Source of the DNA: Acidovorax sp. GW101-3H11
GTDB lineage: Bacteria > Pseudomonadota > Gammaproteobacteria > Burkholderiales > Burkholderiaceae_C
Direction: 5' to 3'
Assembly (NCBI RefSeq): GCF_001633105.1
Contig: NZ_LUKZ01000014.1
Location: 28,420 to 92,419, forward strand
DNA: 64,000 nt
The notes beneath the pieces are model-generated. The model was given only the letters and a program-made list of their open reading frames with translations. It had not been told where the DNA came from and did not search any database. The position numbers and the translations under genes are program-made. Below are positions 43,799 through 52,988 of the stretch, piece by piece (positions within the stretch are counted from its first letter, which is position 1; every line of letters starts with the position of its first letter).

Positions 43799-45876
43799 GC
43801 TGATGCACCTTTAAGGATCGGCCCAATGCGGATGGTGTGGGTCTCTGGGATTTCACTGTGCGCAAGCACCTGCAGGCGGGGTGCGACGCGGCGCACCAGG
43901 CGAGAGATGGCGTTGCGGATCTGGTCGGGAACCAGCAGGCAGGCGGGCAGGCCCATCTCTTCCTGCTTGAGGGCCACTTCGGCCGCCTTTTGCGTGAGGA
44001 TGTCGGCCACGCCGGGGTCGAGCGCGGGGCCTGCCGTGTTGCCCAGCGCCTGCACCAAAAGGCGCTCCAGGCCGGGTTCGATGGCAATGACGTTGAGTTC
44101 GCGGGTGGGGCCGTAGATCTGCTGCACGATGGCGGGCGACAGCGCAATGCGCACGCGGCGGGCCAGCTCGACGGGGTCGGAGACCGCACCGGCATGTTCG
44201 GCCAGCGTCTCGATGATGGTGCGGATATCGCGGATGTGCACAGACTCTTCCAGCAGCAGCTGGAGGACCTTCTGGAACGTTGCGATGGAGACCATTTTCG
44301 GGACCACTTCTTCGATGAGCTTGGGAGCCAGCTTGGCCACGTGTTCCACCAGTTGCTGCGTTTCGGTGCGACTGAGGAGCTTGGCTGCCTGCACTTGCAT
44401 CAAGTGTGACAAATGGGTGGCCATCACGGTTTCGGAATCAACGACCGTAAAACCCGCCATTTGTGCGGCTTCCTTCTGCCGGTCGTCGATCCAGTGTGCT
44501 GGCAGGCCAAATGCGGGGTCGGTGGTGGGTGTGCCGATCAGGGGCGTCGTGATGCCGCCGGGATTGATGGCCAGGAACATGCCGGGGAAAGCCTCGCCTT
44601 CGCCCACCACCACGCCACGCAGCGTGATGCGGTAGCCGCTGGGCTTGAGTTCGAGGTTGTCGCGCACATGCACGGCGGGGGGCAGAAAGCCTACCTCCTG
44701 CGCAAACTTGCGGCGTACGCCCTTGATGCGGGTCAGCAGGTCGCCCTGGCGGCTCTTGTCCACCAGGCTGATGAGGCGGTAACCCAGCTCCAGGCCCAGC
44801 AGGTCCACGGGCTGCAGGTCGTCCCAGGTGGCCTCGCCGTCGCCCACGGGGGCAGGCGGTGCCTCGACTTCTGGTGGCACTTTCTGGCGTTCGTGCAGCA
44901 CCCATGCGCCATAGCCCAGCAGGCCGCCCATGCTCAGGAACACCAGGTGGGGCATGCCGGGGATGAGGCCCAGCAGCACCAGGATGCCAGCGGTCACGCC
45001 CAGCACGCGGGGCGACATGAACAGCTGCTGCACGATCTGGCGGCCCATGTCCTGTTCCTTGCCCACGCGCGAGATCACCATGGCGGCCGCCACCGAGATC
45101 AAGAGGCCGGGGATCTGTGCCACCAGCGCATCGCCCACAGCCAGCAGGATGTAGCTGTCGGCCGCCTTGCTGGCCGACAGGCCGTGCTGCAGCATGCCGA
45201 TGGCAAAGCCGCCCACGATGTTGATGATCAGAATCAAGATGCCGGCGATCGCATCGCCGCGCACGAACTTGGAGGCACCATCCATCGAGCCGAAGAAGTT
45301 CGCTTCTTCCGACACTTCGGCACGGCGGCGCTTGGCTTCCTTCTCGTCGATCAGGCCGGCATTCAGGTCGGCGTCCACCGCCATCTGCTTGCCGGGCATG
45401 GCGTCCAGGGTGAAGCGGGCCGACACCTCGGCAATGCGCTCGGCGCCCTTGGTGATCACCACAAAGTTGATCACCACCAGGATGGCGAACACGATCAGGC
45501 CCACGGCAAAGTTGCCACCGATCAGGAAGTGGCCGAAGGCCTCGATCACCGCACCCGCAGCGCCCGGGCCGGTGTGGCCTTCCAGCAGCACCACGCGGGT
45601 GGAGGCCACGTTCAGCGACAGGCGCATCAGCGTGGTGAGCAGCAGCACCGAAGGGAACGCCGCGAAGTCCAGCGGACGCAGCATGTAGGCCGCGACCATC
45701 ATCACCATCAGCGCCACCGCGATGTTGAGCGTGAAGAACGCGTCCAGCATCCAGGGCGGGATGGGCAGCACCATCAGCGCCAGGATGGCCACCACCAGCA
45801 ACGGGGCCGACAGCCCCTGGAGTGCGCTGGCGTTGGAGCCCGCCCATTGCTGCAAAGACTTTACGGAGGTGTTCAT
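43795..45876 (-). CDS. flhA: Flagellar type III export gate protein FlhA
   Basis: 693 residues, full length. Eight membrane helices fill the first 330 residues, with the FHIPEP-type conserved loop (GAERIAEVSARFTLDAMPGK, then QMAVDADLNAGLID) between helices 4 and 5. A linker near 330-350 leads to the cytoplasmic domain that docks chaperone-substrate complexes. FlhA forms the nonameric ring of the export gate and conducts protons. It overlaps both flhB and flhF by 4 bases. Confidence 0.96.
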   Translation of the reverse strand: MNTSVKSLQQWAGSNASALQGLSAPLLVVAILALMVLPIPPWMLDAFFTLNIAVALMVMMVAAYMLRPLDFAAFPSVLLLTTLMRLSLNVASTRVVLLEGHTGPGAAGAVIEAFGHFLIGGNFAVGLIVFAILVVINFVVITKGAERIAEVSARFTLDAMPGKQMAVDADLNAGLIDEKEAKRRRAEVSEEANFFGSMDGASKFVRGDAIAGILILIINIVGGFAIGMLQHGLSASKAADSYILLAVGDALVAQIPGLLISVAAAMVISRVGKEQDMGRQIVQQLFMSPRVLGVTAGILVLLGLIPGMPHLVFLSMGGLLGYGAWVLHERQKVPPEVEAPPAPVGDGEATWDDLQPVDLLGLELGYRLISLVDKSRQGDLLTRIKGVRRKFAQEVGFLPPAVHVRDNLELKPSGYRITLRGVVVGEGEAFPGMFLAINPGGITTPLIGTPTTDPAFGLPAHWIDDRQKEAAQMAGFTVVDSETVMATHLSHLMQVQAAKLLSRTETQQLVEHVAKLAPKLIEEVVPKMVSIATFQKVLQLLLEESVHIRDIRTIIETLAEHAGAVSDPVELARRVRIALSPAIVQQIYGPTRELNVIAIEPGLERLLVQALGNTAGPALDPGVADILTQKAAEVALKQEEMGLPACLLVPDQIRNAISRLVRRVAPRLQVLAHSEIPETHTIRIGPILKGASA

Positions 45877-47027
45877 ACGGCAGCACCTTGCACGGGAGTG
45901 CGGTTCAGCGGATCGAGTTCAGGCGGCACATAGGGCTCCACCAGGCTGTCGGGCATGCGGCCTTCGCCGCGCAGTGCTGCCTTCAGGCGGTACACATAGG
46001 CCAGCACCTGGGCCACGGCGGTGTAGAGCGTGGCGGGGATGGCCTGGTCCAGCTCGGCGTGGGCATAGAGCGCGCGGGCCAGCATGGGCGACTGCAGCAC
46101 GGGCACGCTGTGTTCCTTGGCCACGTCGCGGATCTTCATGGCGACGAGGTCGGTGCCCCGTGCGATCACCTGGGGGGCGCTCATGGTCTTGTCGTCGTAC
46201 TTCAGTGCCACCGCATAGTGGGTGGGGTTCATGACCACAAAGTCGGCCTTGGGCACGGCAGCCACGCTGGCGCGGTCGGCAATCTCGCGCTGCTTCTGGC
46301 GGATGCGGCCCTTGGTGTGGGGGTTGCCGTCCGATTCCTTGTGTTCCTGCTTGACCTCTTCGTGCGACATCTTCAGGCGGTCCTTGAAGAAGAACGCCTG
46401 CAGGGGCACGTCCACCAGTGCGGCCAGGAACACCACCAGCAGCAAGAGGCTCATGCCCGAAGTCAGCCAGTCGGCCACCTGCCGCAGCGCCAGGGGCGAG
46501 GGTTGCAGCACCAGCATGGCCACGGCCTCGATGCTATTGCCGATGAACTTCCAGGCCACCCAGGTCAGGATCGCGCTCATGAGCACCATCTTGGCCACGT
46601 TGGCCATCTGCTGCTTGGAGAACAGGTTGGCCAGGCCCGAAATGGGGTTCAGGCGGTTGAACTGGGGAGCGATGGGTTTGGTGCTGAGGATCCAGCCGCC
46701 CGCGCCGATGGCGCTGAGGAGTGCGGCGGCGCTGGTGAGCAGTGCAAACGCCAAGCTGGCCACCGTGCCCACCACCACCATGCTCTGCAGGCGCTGGAGC
46801 ATGGTGCCCGGCGCCATCACGGTGGCGGAGTCAAAAGCCAGCTGCTGGCTCATGGCCTTTTGCAGGTGGTCCATGAGCTGGGGGGTCAGCAGCAGCATGC
46901 AGGCCGCGCCCGCCCCCAGGATGGCCAGGTGCGACAGGTCGCGCGAGCGTGCCCCTTGGCCGTCTTCGCGCGCTTTCTGCAGCTTGCGCTCTGACGCGGG
47001 GAGGCTTTTTTCTTGGCTGGATTCCAT
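45873..47027 (-). CDS. flhB: Flagellar type III export switch protein FlhB
   Basis: 384 residues. Four membrane helices fill about residues 33-205. The cytoplasmic domain has the autocleavage site N267-P-T-H270 in VVMNPTHYAVALKYD, where family members cut themselves to switch export from hook to filament substrates. The N-terminal amphipathic segment ESSQEKSLPASERKLQKARE is conserved. It is coupled to flhA by a 4-base overlap. A 264-base gap with hairpins separates it from cheZ. Confidence 0.96.
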   Translation of the reverse strand: MESSQEKSLPASERKLQKAREDGQGARSRDLSHLAILGAGAACMLLLTPQLMDHLQKAMSQQLAFDSATVMAPGTMLQRLQSMVVVGTVASLAFALLTSAAALLSAIGAGGWILSTKPIAPQFNRLNPISGLANLFSKQQMANVAKMVLMSAILTWVAWKFIGNSIEAVAMLVLQPSPLALRQVADWLTSGMSLLLLVVFLAALVDVPLQAFFFKDRLKMSHEEVKQEHKESDGNPHTKGRIRQKQREIADRASVAAVPKADFVVMNPTHYAVALKYDDKTMSAPQVIARGTDLVAMKIRDVAKEHSVPVLQSPMLARALYAHAELDQAIPATLYTAVAQVLAYVYRLKAALRGEGRMPDSLVEPYVPPELDPLNRTPVQGAAV

Positions 47028-47291
47028 GGTGGCATGACGGCGCTGGTGTCATGCCATTGTCGTGAGCGACCCGGAAATCTAAAGCTGGATAAGGGGGCTG
47101 CGGCCCCCTCTTTTCCCTGCTGCCGCCAGCGTTTTCGGCGGCGCACTGGCACCCGCAAGGGGGTGCTCAAGCAAGAAAGGTGTTTTCAAAAATGATAGCT
47201 AAAAGCGCTTGATGGACGCGCGCAAATGGCCATTTTGAGCATGTAAGCCCGGTGAAAAGCCCACAGACGGTCAGCAAAAGCCCGCAGGCGG
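47028..47291. other. 264-base spacer between cheZ and flhB with hairpins
   Basis: No gene is supported. The spacer contains AGGGGGC-TGCG-GCCCCCT (about 47092-47109), GCCGCC with GGCGGC (about 47122-47142), GCACCC with GGGTGC (about 47145-47166) and an AT-rich dispersed repeat (47183-47238). It may separate the cheYZ transcript from the flhBAFG-fliA transcript. Confidence 0.5.
47183..47238 (-). repeat. Dispersed AT-rich repeat, copy 6
   Basis: On the minus strand it runs AAAATGGCCATTTGCGCGCG, then TCCATCAAGCGCTTTTAGCT and ATCATTTTTG. It aligns base for base over most of its length with the copy inside dsbD (6318-6375). Confidence 0.7.
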
Positions 47292-47912
47292 TCAGAACCC
47301 CAGGCTGGCCAGCAGGTCGTCCACCTGGGACTGGTCGGTGACCACGTCGGGTGTGTTCTCGGGATCCACCACAGGGCCTTGCAGATGAACCGGCTTGGCC
47401 TCAGCCACAGGTACCTGGGCGGTGGGTGGTGCGGTCTGAATAAGCAACTGCACCAGCTGCTCTTCGATGGTGGCCGCCAGGTTCACCACACGCGCAATCA
47501 CCTGGCCGGTGAGGTCGTGGAAGTCCTGCGCCATCATGATCTCGGTGAGGTGCGTGTCGGCTTCTTTGGTCACGCGCTCCACGTCGGTCAGGAAGTTGAA
47601 GATTTCACCCTTGGCCACGGCAGCCACTGGGTCGGCCACCAGCGAGCCGACGACCCGCCGCGTCTCGGCCGCGATGAAGTCGTGCTGGGCCTTGGCCTGC
47701 TCCACGCGACTGAGCACTTTTTCGGCTGCTTCGCCGGTCAGGCGGGCGATGTAGGACAGGCGGCTCTGCGCATCTGGCAGTTGGCCCATGGAGCCGCGCA
47801 GCTTGTCGGCGTAGCCGAGTTCGTTGAGCGAATCGTGCAGCTGGCGGGTCAGCAGGCCAATCTTGTGGTGTACATCGGCAGGCGGCTGGCTGTGGTCCGG
47901 TGTGGCATCCAT
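47292..47912 (-). CDS. cheZ: CheY-P phosphatase CheZ
   Basis: 206 residues forming the long CheZ helical hairpin. The catalytic glutamine is Q137 in AQDFHDLTGQVIARV, and the C-terminal CheY-binding helix VDDLLASLGF is present after a flexible linker. It speeds the dephosphorylation of CheY-P and so resets motor direction. The spacing from cheY is only 4 bases. Confidence 0.94.
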   Translation of the reverse strand: MDATPDHSQPPADVHHKIGLLTRQLHDSLNELGYADKLRGSMGQLPDAQSRLSYIARLTGEAAEKVLSRVEQAKAQHDFIAAETRRVVGSLVADPVAAVAKGEIFNFLTDVERVTKEADTHLTEIMMAQDFHDLTGQVIARVVNLAATIEEQLVQLLIQTAPPTAQVPVAEAKPVHLQGPVVDPENTPDVVTDQSQVDDLLASLGF

Positions 47913-47916
47913 GGTG

Positions 47917-48303
47917 TCATAACCCCATCTTCTTCAGAATCAAGGTCACCTTTTCCTCGAGGGTTGCCTTGGTAAAGGGTTTGACGATGTAGCCCGCGGC
48001 GCCCCCTTGGGCGGCGGCAACGATGTCTTCCTTGCGGGCCTCGGCGGTCACCATCAGCACGGGCAGGTGCTTGAGCTTGTCGTCCTTCTTGATCTCGGCC
48101 AGCAACTGGAACCCGTTCATGTTGGGCATGTTGATGTCGGTCACCACGAAGTCGAACTTGCTGTTGCGCAGCTTGTTGAGGGCTGCCACGCCATCCTCGG
48201 CCTCGTCGGCATCGGAGAACCCGCTTTCTTTGAGCAGGTTGCGCACGATGCGTCGCATGGTGGAGAAGTCGTCAACGATCAGAAAACGAAGGGCTGTGGT
48301 CAC
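47917..48303 (-). CDS. cheY: Chemotaxis response regulator CheY
   Basis: 128 residues, a single receiver domain beginning at a GTG (48301-48303) with AAAGGG a few bases upstream. The active site is complete: D11 and D12, the phosphorylated D56, T86 and K108 in IVKPF. CheY-P binds FliM and changes the motor's sense of rotation. The kinase, receptors and adaptation enzymes are not in this window. Confidence 0.95.
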   Translation of the reverse strand: MTTALRFLIVDDFSTMRRIVRNLLKESGFSDADEAEDGVAALNKLRNSKFDFVVTDINMPNMNGFQLLAEIKKDDKLKHLPVLMVTAEARKEDIVAAAQGGAAGYIVKPFTKATLEEKVTLILKKMGL

Positions 48304-48375
48304 TTGGGACCCTTTCGGTCGAGAATTACTGTAGGCATTGTCATGGGTGGCAGGTTAGGTGACAAGTCGTAACTG

Positions 48376-49308
48376 TTACCTGCTTGGGGGGGGATTTTCC
48401 CGCTTTTCATTCAGCAGTTCTGTGGAAGTGATTTCAGGGATCCCTTTGCCCATGAGACGTTCTTCGGCTTCGCGGGTCAACACCGTGATGGTGATGCGCC
48501 GGTTGGCAGGTGCGCGCGGGTTGTTTGGCTCCAGCAGGTCGCTGGCCGCCAGGCCCACCACGCGGCCCAGTTTAGCGTCTGGCATGCCGGCCGAAACCAG
48601 CTCGCGCCGCGTGGCGTTGGCGCGGTCGGCCGACAGCTCCCAGTTGCTATAGCCGCGCTCGCTGTTGCCATAGGGCACGGCATCGGTGTGGCCTGCCAGG
48701 CTGATGCGGTTTTCCACCCCGCCCAGGGCGGCGCCGATTTCGCGCAGGATGTCGCGCATGTAGGGTTTTACCAACGCGCTGCCACTGTCGAACATGGGGC
48801 GGTTCTGGTCATCGATGATTTGGATCTGCAGACCGTCGGGCGTGATGTCGATGCGGATTTGAGACTTGTACTCATTCAGGCGCGGGTTTTCGGTGATGAG
48901 TGCATCGATCTTGGCCTCCAGGGCCTTGATGCGGTCCAGATCCTGCTTGGCGCGCTCGGCCCGGGCTGCGTCGATGCTCATGCGGCGCTGCTTGGCCTCC
49001 TCTACGTCGGAGCGCCGCACCTGCCCGTGCACCTTGGCCAGGTCGTTGCCCCCGCCCGGGATCACGCTGGAACTGTTGCCCGAGCCGTCGCCGCCGGTCA
49101 TCGCCACCTTGAGCGGCGACGCGAAATACGCCGCAATCCCCTGCAGCTCGCCCTTGGCCGTGGAGCCCAGCAGCCACATCAGCAGGAAGAACGCCATCAT
49201 GGCCGTCACGAAGTCGGCATACGCGATCTTCCAGGCGCCACCGTGCACGGCATGGCCGCCTTTCTTGATGCGCTTGATGATGATGGGCTGGAGTTTCTTT
49301 TCTGCCAT
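48376..49308 (-). CDS. motB: Flagellar motor stator protein MotB
   Basis: 310 residues. One membrane helix lies at about 28-48, with the proton-carrying D32 in WKIAYADFVTAMMAFFLLMW. A coiled linker follows, then the OmpA-like peptidoglycan-binding domain at about 150-290 (SLAGHTDAVPYGNSERGYSN and WELSADRANATRRELV). It anchors the stator to the cell wall. It lies 30 bases after motA. Confidence 0.95.
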   Translation of the reverse strand: MAEKKLQPIIIKRIKKGGHAVHGGAWKIAYADFVTAMMAFFLLMWLLGSTAKGELQGIAAYFASPLKVAMTGGDGSGNSSSVIPGGGNDLAKVHGQVRRSDVEEAKQRRMSIDAARAERAKQDLDRIKALEAKIDALITENPRLNEYKSQIRIDITPDGLQIQIIDDQNRPMFDSGSALVKPYMRDILREIGAALGGVENRISLAGHTDAVPYGNSERGYSNWELSADRANATRRELVSAGMPDAKLGRVVGLAASDLLEPNNPRAPANRRITITVLTREAEERLMGKGIPEITSTELLNEKRENPPPSR

Positions 49309-49338
49309 GGTGTTGCGGGCCCAGGGGCGCTGGCTGCG

Positions 49339-50199
49339 CTACTTCTTGCCTTTCACATGCCCCTCCAGCTCGGTGAAGCTGGGGCGGACATCGGAGAAAA
49401 GCACCTTGCGGCCAAATTCGATGGCGGTGGCCGGGTTGTAGCCCTGCATGCTGGCCAGCAGGGTGGACTTGATGCACTGCAGTTCCTTGGCGGCGTCCTC
49501 GGTCTTTTGCTCGACCAGTCCGCCCAGGGGTTCCACCACGCCATAGGCCAGCAAGATCCCGAGGAACGTTCCCACCAGCGCCGAGCCGATCATGCCGCCC
49601 AGCACCGAGGGCGGCTGGCCCACCGAGCCCATGGTGTTCACCACGCCCAGCACGGCGGCCACGATGCCGAACGCAGGCAGGGCGCCCGCCAGCCGGGCCA
49701 GCGCGGCCACGGGGGCGTGGGCCTCCTGGTGGTGGGTGTCGATCTCGCTGTCCATCAGCGCTTCGATCTCGTGGGAGTTGAGGTTGCCCGACACCATCAT
49801 GCGCAGGTAGTCGGTGGTGAACTCGATCACATGGTGGTCGCTGCCCACCGTGGGGTATTTCTTGAAGATCTCGGACTCGTGGGGCGTCTCGACATCCTTT
49901 TCGATCGCCATCAGCCCTTCCTTGCGGGCCTTCTGCAGGATGTCATAGAGCATGGCCATCAGCTCCATGTAGCGGTCCTTGGTGTATTTGGACCCCTTGA
50001 GCGCCATGGGCAGCGCGGCCAGGGTGGCCTTGATCACCTTGGGCTGGTTGTTCACCACAAAGGCGCCCAGGGCGCCGCCCAGAATGGTGATGATCTCGAA
50101 GGGCAGGGCCTTCAGGATCACAGTGATGTTTCCACCGTGCACGATGTACACGCCGAAGATGCAGCCTAAACAGACGACGTAACCAATGATGACGAACAT
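49339..50199 (-). CDS. motA: Flagellar motor stator protein MotA
   Basis: 286 residues with four membrane helices. Helices 1-2 are at the N-terminus (MFVIIGYVVCLGCIFGVYIV), and helices 3-4 lie around 165-225 (GSALVGTFLGILLAYGVVEP). The cytoplasmic loop between them has KDRYMELMAMLYDILQKARK, whose charged residues contact FliG in relatives. With MotB it conducts protons to drive rotation. It is the first gene on its transcript. Confidence 0.95.
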   Translation of the reverse strand: MFVIIGYVVCLGCIFGVYIVHGGNITVILKALPFEIITILGGALGAFVVNNQPKVIKATLAALPMALKGSKYTKDRYMELMAMLYDILQKARKEGLMAIEKDVETPHESEIFKKYPTVGSDHHVIEFTTDYLRMMVSGNLNSHEIEALMDSEIDTHHQEAHAPVAALARLAGALPAFGIVAAVLGVVNTMGSVGQPPSVLGGMIGSALVGTFLGILLAYGVVEPLGGLVEQKTEDAAKELQCIKSTLLASMQGYNPATAIEFGRKVLFSDVRPSFTELEGHVKGKK

Positions 50200-50587
50200 G
50201 TTTTAGACGTATTGGGCGGCTTCGCAGCGGGGGCGGTCGCGGCAGAGGCGTGAGAGCCGCAGTCGCGGGTTTACCGAAGGTTACTGCAAATGTATCGGAT
50301 TGCTGAGCGCGAAATGCCACAAGAGAGCTGCCAAACCAGGGCTTCTTGGAGGAATGGCTTGGGCACCGTCATCGCTGGGGGAAAGGCGTGTCATGCCATC
50401 AAATTCGGCATCAAACAGGCCGTTTGCGCCTGATGGAAAAGGATTTATTGCTATCTAATGTGTAGCAATCTGGTGTGGGCACGCTGCATCCACCGCGCGG
50501 CGCAGCCGGGGCAATCTCTGCATTTGGCCCATTTTTCCGCAGCCACAGGGCCTTTTGGCGGCACGGGGGCTGGACTATGCTGCGGGC
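50200..50587. other. 388-base divergent spacer between motA and the sugar operon
   Basis: No gene is supported. It should hold the motAB promoter (minus strand) and the rfbF operon promoter (plus strand), but I could not assign clear boxes; no sigma-28 consensus stands out on the motA side. A dispersed AT-rich repeat lies at 50411-50468. Confidence 0.5.
50411..50468 (+). repeat. Dispersed AT-rich repeat, copy 7
   Basis: It reads AGGCCGTTTGCGCCTGATGG, then ATTTATTGCTATCTAATGTG and TAGCAA; TTGCTA and TAGCAA form its palindrome. It ends about 120 bases before the start of rfbF and may lie in that operon's leader. Confidence 0.65.
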
Positions 50588-51358
50588 ATGAAAGCCGTAC
50601 TGCTCGCGGGGGGGCTGGGAACCCGCATCTCGGAAGAGTCGCACCTGCGTCCCAAGCCCATGATCGAGATCGGTGGGCGGCCCATTCTTTGGCACATCAT
50701 GAAGATGTACGCCGCCCATGGCGTGAACGACTTCATCATCTGCCTGGGCTACAAGGGCTACGTCATCAAGGAATACTTCGCCAACTACTTCCTGCACATG
50801 TCGGACGTGACCTTTGACATGGCCAACAACCGCATGGAAGTGCACCACCGCCACGCCGAGCCCTGGCGCGTGACGCTGGTGGACACCGGCGAAAGCACCA
50901 TGACCGGCGGGCGCCTGCGCCGGGTGCAGGAGTACCTGCCTGCGGGCGAGCCGTTCTGCTTTACCTATGGCGACGGTGTGGCCGACCTGGACATGACCGC
51001 CCAGTTTGCCTTTCACCGCGCCCACGGCTGCCAGGCCACGGTGACGGCCGTGCTGCCCCCGGGCCGCTATGGCGCCCTGATGCGCGACGGCGACCGGGTG
51101 GACGGTTTTGTGGAAAAACCGCGCGGCGACGGCGGCTGGATCAACGGCGGCTTTTTTGTGCTGCAGCCCGAGGTCATTGACCACATCGACAGCGACGCCA
51201 CCAGCTGGGAGCTGGAGCCCATGGCCCGCCTGGCCAGCAGCGGCCAGCTGCGCGCCTTCGAGCACACCGGCTTCTGGCAGCCCATGGACACGCTGCGCGA
51301 GAAGAACCTGCTCGAAGACCTGTGGCAATCGGGCCGCGCGCCTTGGAAATGCTGGTAA
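50588..51358 (+). CDS. rfbF: Glucose-1-phosphate cytidylyltransferase
   Basis: 256 residues from the ATG at 50588-50590 ([17 protein letters not shown]). The nucleotidyltransferase signature is followed by [20 protein letters not shown], specific to RfbF-type CTP enzymes rather than RmlA. Further motifs are [13 protein letters not shown] and [13 protein letters not shown]. It makes CDP-glucose from CTP and glucose-1-phosphate, the first step of CDP-deoxysugar synthesis. It opens a seven-gene plus-strand operon whose later members overlap or nearly touch. Confidence 0.93.
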   Translation: MKAVLLAGGLGTRISEESHLRPKPMIEIGGRPILWHIMKMYAAHGVNDFIICLGYKGYVIKEYFANYFLHMSDVTFDMANNRMEVHHRHAEPWRVTLVDTGESTMTGGRLRRVQEYLPAGEPFCFTYGDGVADLDMTAQFAFHRAHGCQATVTAVLPPGRYGALMRDGDRVDGFVEKPRGDGGWINGGFFVLQPEVIDHIDSDATSWELEPMARLASSGQLRAFEHTGFWQPMDTLREKNLLEDLWQSGRAPWKCW

Positions 51359-51363
51359 GAACG

Positions 51364-52431
51364 ATGCGCCCTGATCCCGACTTCTGGCGCGGCAAGCGCG
51401 TGTTGCTCACCGGCCACACCGGCTTCAAGGGCGCGTGGCTGGCCCTGTGGCTGCAGCGCCTGGGCGCGCAGGTCACCGGCGTGGCGCTGCCGCCCGCCAC
51501 CGGGCCCAACCTGTTCACCCTGGCCCAGCTGGGGCAGGGCGGCCCGGGCATCGAAAGCCATTTCTGCGACATCCGCAGCCCCCAGGCCCTGGCCATGCGC
51601 GTGCGCGCCGCCCGGCCCGAGGTGGTGCTGCACCTGGCCGCACAGGCGCTGGTGCGGCCCGGCTATGCGGCGCCGCTCGATACCTTTGCCACCAACGTCA
51701 TGGGCACGGCCCATGTGCTCGATGCGCTGCGCGGCCTGCCCGAGGCGCGGGTGGCCCTGGTGGTCACCACCGACAAGGTCTACCGCAACCGCGAATGGGC
51801 CTACCCCTACCGCGAAGACGACCCGCTGGGCGGGCACGACCCCTACAGTGCCAGCAAGGCCGCCACCGAGCTGGTCACGGCCAGCTACCGCGATTCCTTT
51901 TTAGCCGCCCAGGGCGTGGCCGTGGCCACTGCGCGCGCGGGCAACGTGATCGGCGGCGGCGACTGGGCGCAAGACCGCCTGCTGCCCGACGCCGTGCGCG
52001 CCTGGGAAAAGGGCGAGACCCTGCACATCCGCCGCCCCCGGGCCACGCGCCCCTGGCAGCATGTGCTGGAGCCGCTGGCCGCCTACCTGCGCCTGGCCCA
52101 GCGCCTGTGGGAGACGCCCGCGCTGGCCGGTGCCTACAACTTTGGCCCGCTGCCGCACGAGGCGGCCACGGTCAAAAATGTCATCGAATTGGCCTCTGCC
52201 GCCTATCCAGCAAGCGCTATCAGCTATGAAAATGAGAGTGATGGCCCACACGAAGCCGGTTGGCTTGCGCTGGAGACCGCCCACGCCCGCCAGGTGCTGG
52301 GTGTGGCCCCCCACTGGTCGCTGAACACTGCCGTGGCCCGCACCATGAACTGGTACCGCCAGCAACATGGCGGCGCCGACGCCCGGGCGCTGTGCCTGGC
52401 CGACATCGACGCCTGGGAGGCGCGCCCATGA
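51364..52431 (+). CDS. rfbG: CDP-glucose 4,6-dehydratase
   Basis: 355 residues from the ATG at 51364, 5 bases after rfbF. It is an extended SDR with the NAD-binding GHTGFKG at 17-23 and the catalytic Y161-SAS-K165. Other typical motifs are ALVVTTDKVYRN and RAGNVIGGGDWAQDRLLPD. It converts CDP-glucose to CDP-4-keto-6-deoxyglucose. Residues about 275-291 (IELASAAYPASAISYEN) are encoded by a copy of the dispersed AT-rich repeat. The stop overlaps the next start (ATGA). Confidence 0.93.
   Translation: MRPDPDFWRGKRVLLTGHTGFKGAWLALWLQRLGAQVTGVALPPATGPNLFTLAQLGQGGPGIESHFCDIRSPQALAMRVRAARPEVVLHLAAQALVRPGYAAPLDTFATNVMGTAHVLDALRGLPEARVALVVTTDKVYRNREWAYPYREDDPLGGHDPYSASKAATELVTASYRDSFLAAQGVAVATARAGNVIGGGDWAQDRLLPDAVRAWEKGETLHIRRPRATRPWQHVLEPLAAYLRLAQRLWETPALAGAYNFGPLPHEAATVKNVIELASAAYPASAISYENESDGPHEAGWLALETAHARQVLGVAPHWSLNTAVARTMNWYRQQHGGADARALCLADIDAWEARP
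52186..52236 (+). repeat. Dispersed AT-rich repeat, copy 8, inside rfbG
   Basis: GGCCTCTGCCGCCTATCCAG then CAAGCGCTATCAGCTATGAA align with the intergenic copies (for example GGCC, then TCCATCAAGCGC, then AGCTAT at 47183-47238). It is read in frame by rfbG. Confidence 0.6.
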
Positions 52432-52988
52432 GCCGACTGGCCCTGGCGCCTCTGCCGCTGGCGGGGCTTTTTCGTGTGCAGCGCCAGCCGCTGGTGGACG
52501 AGCGCGGCTTTTTTGCGCGCCTGTTCTGCTCCGACGAGCTGGCGGGCGCGGGCTGGACGGGCACCATCGCCCAGGTCAACCAGAGCTACACCGCCTTGAA
52601 GGGCACCGTGCGCGGCATGCACTACCAACAGCCGCCACACGCCGAGATGAAGCTCGTGAGCTGCCTGCGCGGCGAGGTCTGGGACGTGGCCGTGGACTTG
52701 CGCCCCGGCTCGCCCTCCTTTTTGCACTGGCACGCCGAGCACCTGTCGGCTGACAACGGCAGCGCGGTGCTCATCCCGCCCGGTTTTGCGCACGGCTTCC
52801 AGGCGCTGACCGACCATGCCGAGCTGCTGTATTGCCACTCTGCGGCCTATGCACCTGCGGCCGAAGCGGGCCTGAACCCGCTGGACCCGCGCCTGGCCAT
52901 TGCCTGGCCGCTGCCGATGGGGCAAATGTCGCCCCGCGACGCGGGCCAGCCCGGGATGACCGAAGAATTCGAAGGAGTGCGCCTGTGA
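52428..52988 (+). CDS. RmlC-like NDP-4-keto-6-deoxyhexose 3- or 3,5-epimerase
   Basis: 186 residues. The RmlC fold is plain: DERGFFARLFCSDEL, then VRGMHYQQPPHAEMKLVSCL with the family's catalytic His, then GEVWDVAVDLRPGSPSF and IPPGFAHGFQAL. The later region reads YCHSAAYAPAAEAG, where RmlC proteins usually have two adjacent tyrosines before the AP, so it may epimerise only C3. In this operon the substrate is expected to be CDP-linked rather than dTDP-linked. It overlaps both neighbours by 4 bases. Confidence 0.85.
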   Translation: MSRLALAPLPLAGLFRVQRQPLVDERGFFARLFCSDELAGAGWTGTIAQVNQSYTALKGTVRGMHYQQPPHAEMKLVSCLRGEVWDVAVDLRPGSPSFLHWHAEHLSADNGSAVLIPPGFAHGFQALTDHAELLYCHSAAYAPAAEAGLNPLDPRLAIAWPLPMGQMSPRDAGQPGMTEEFEGVRL

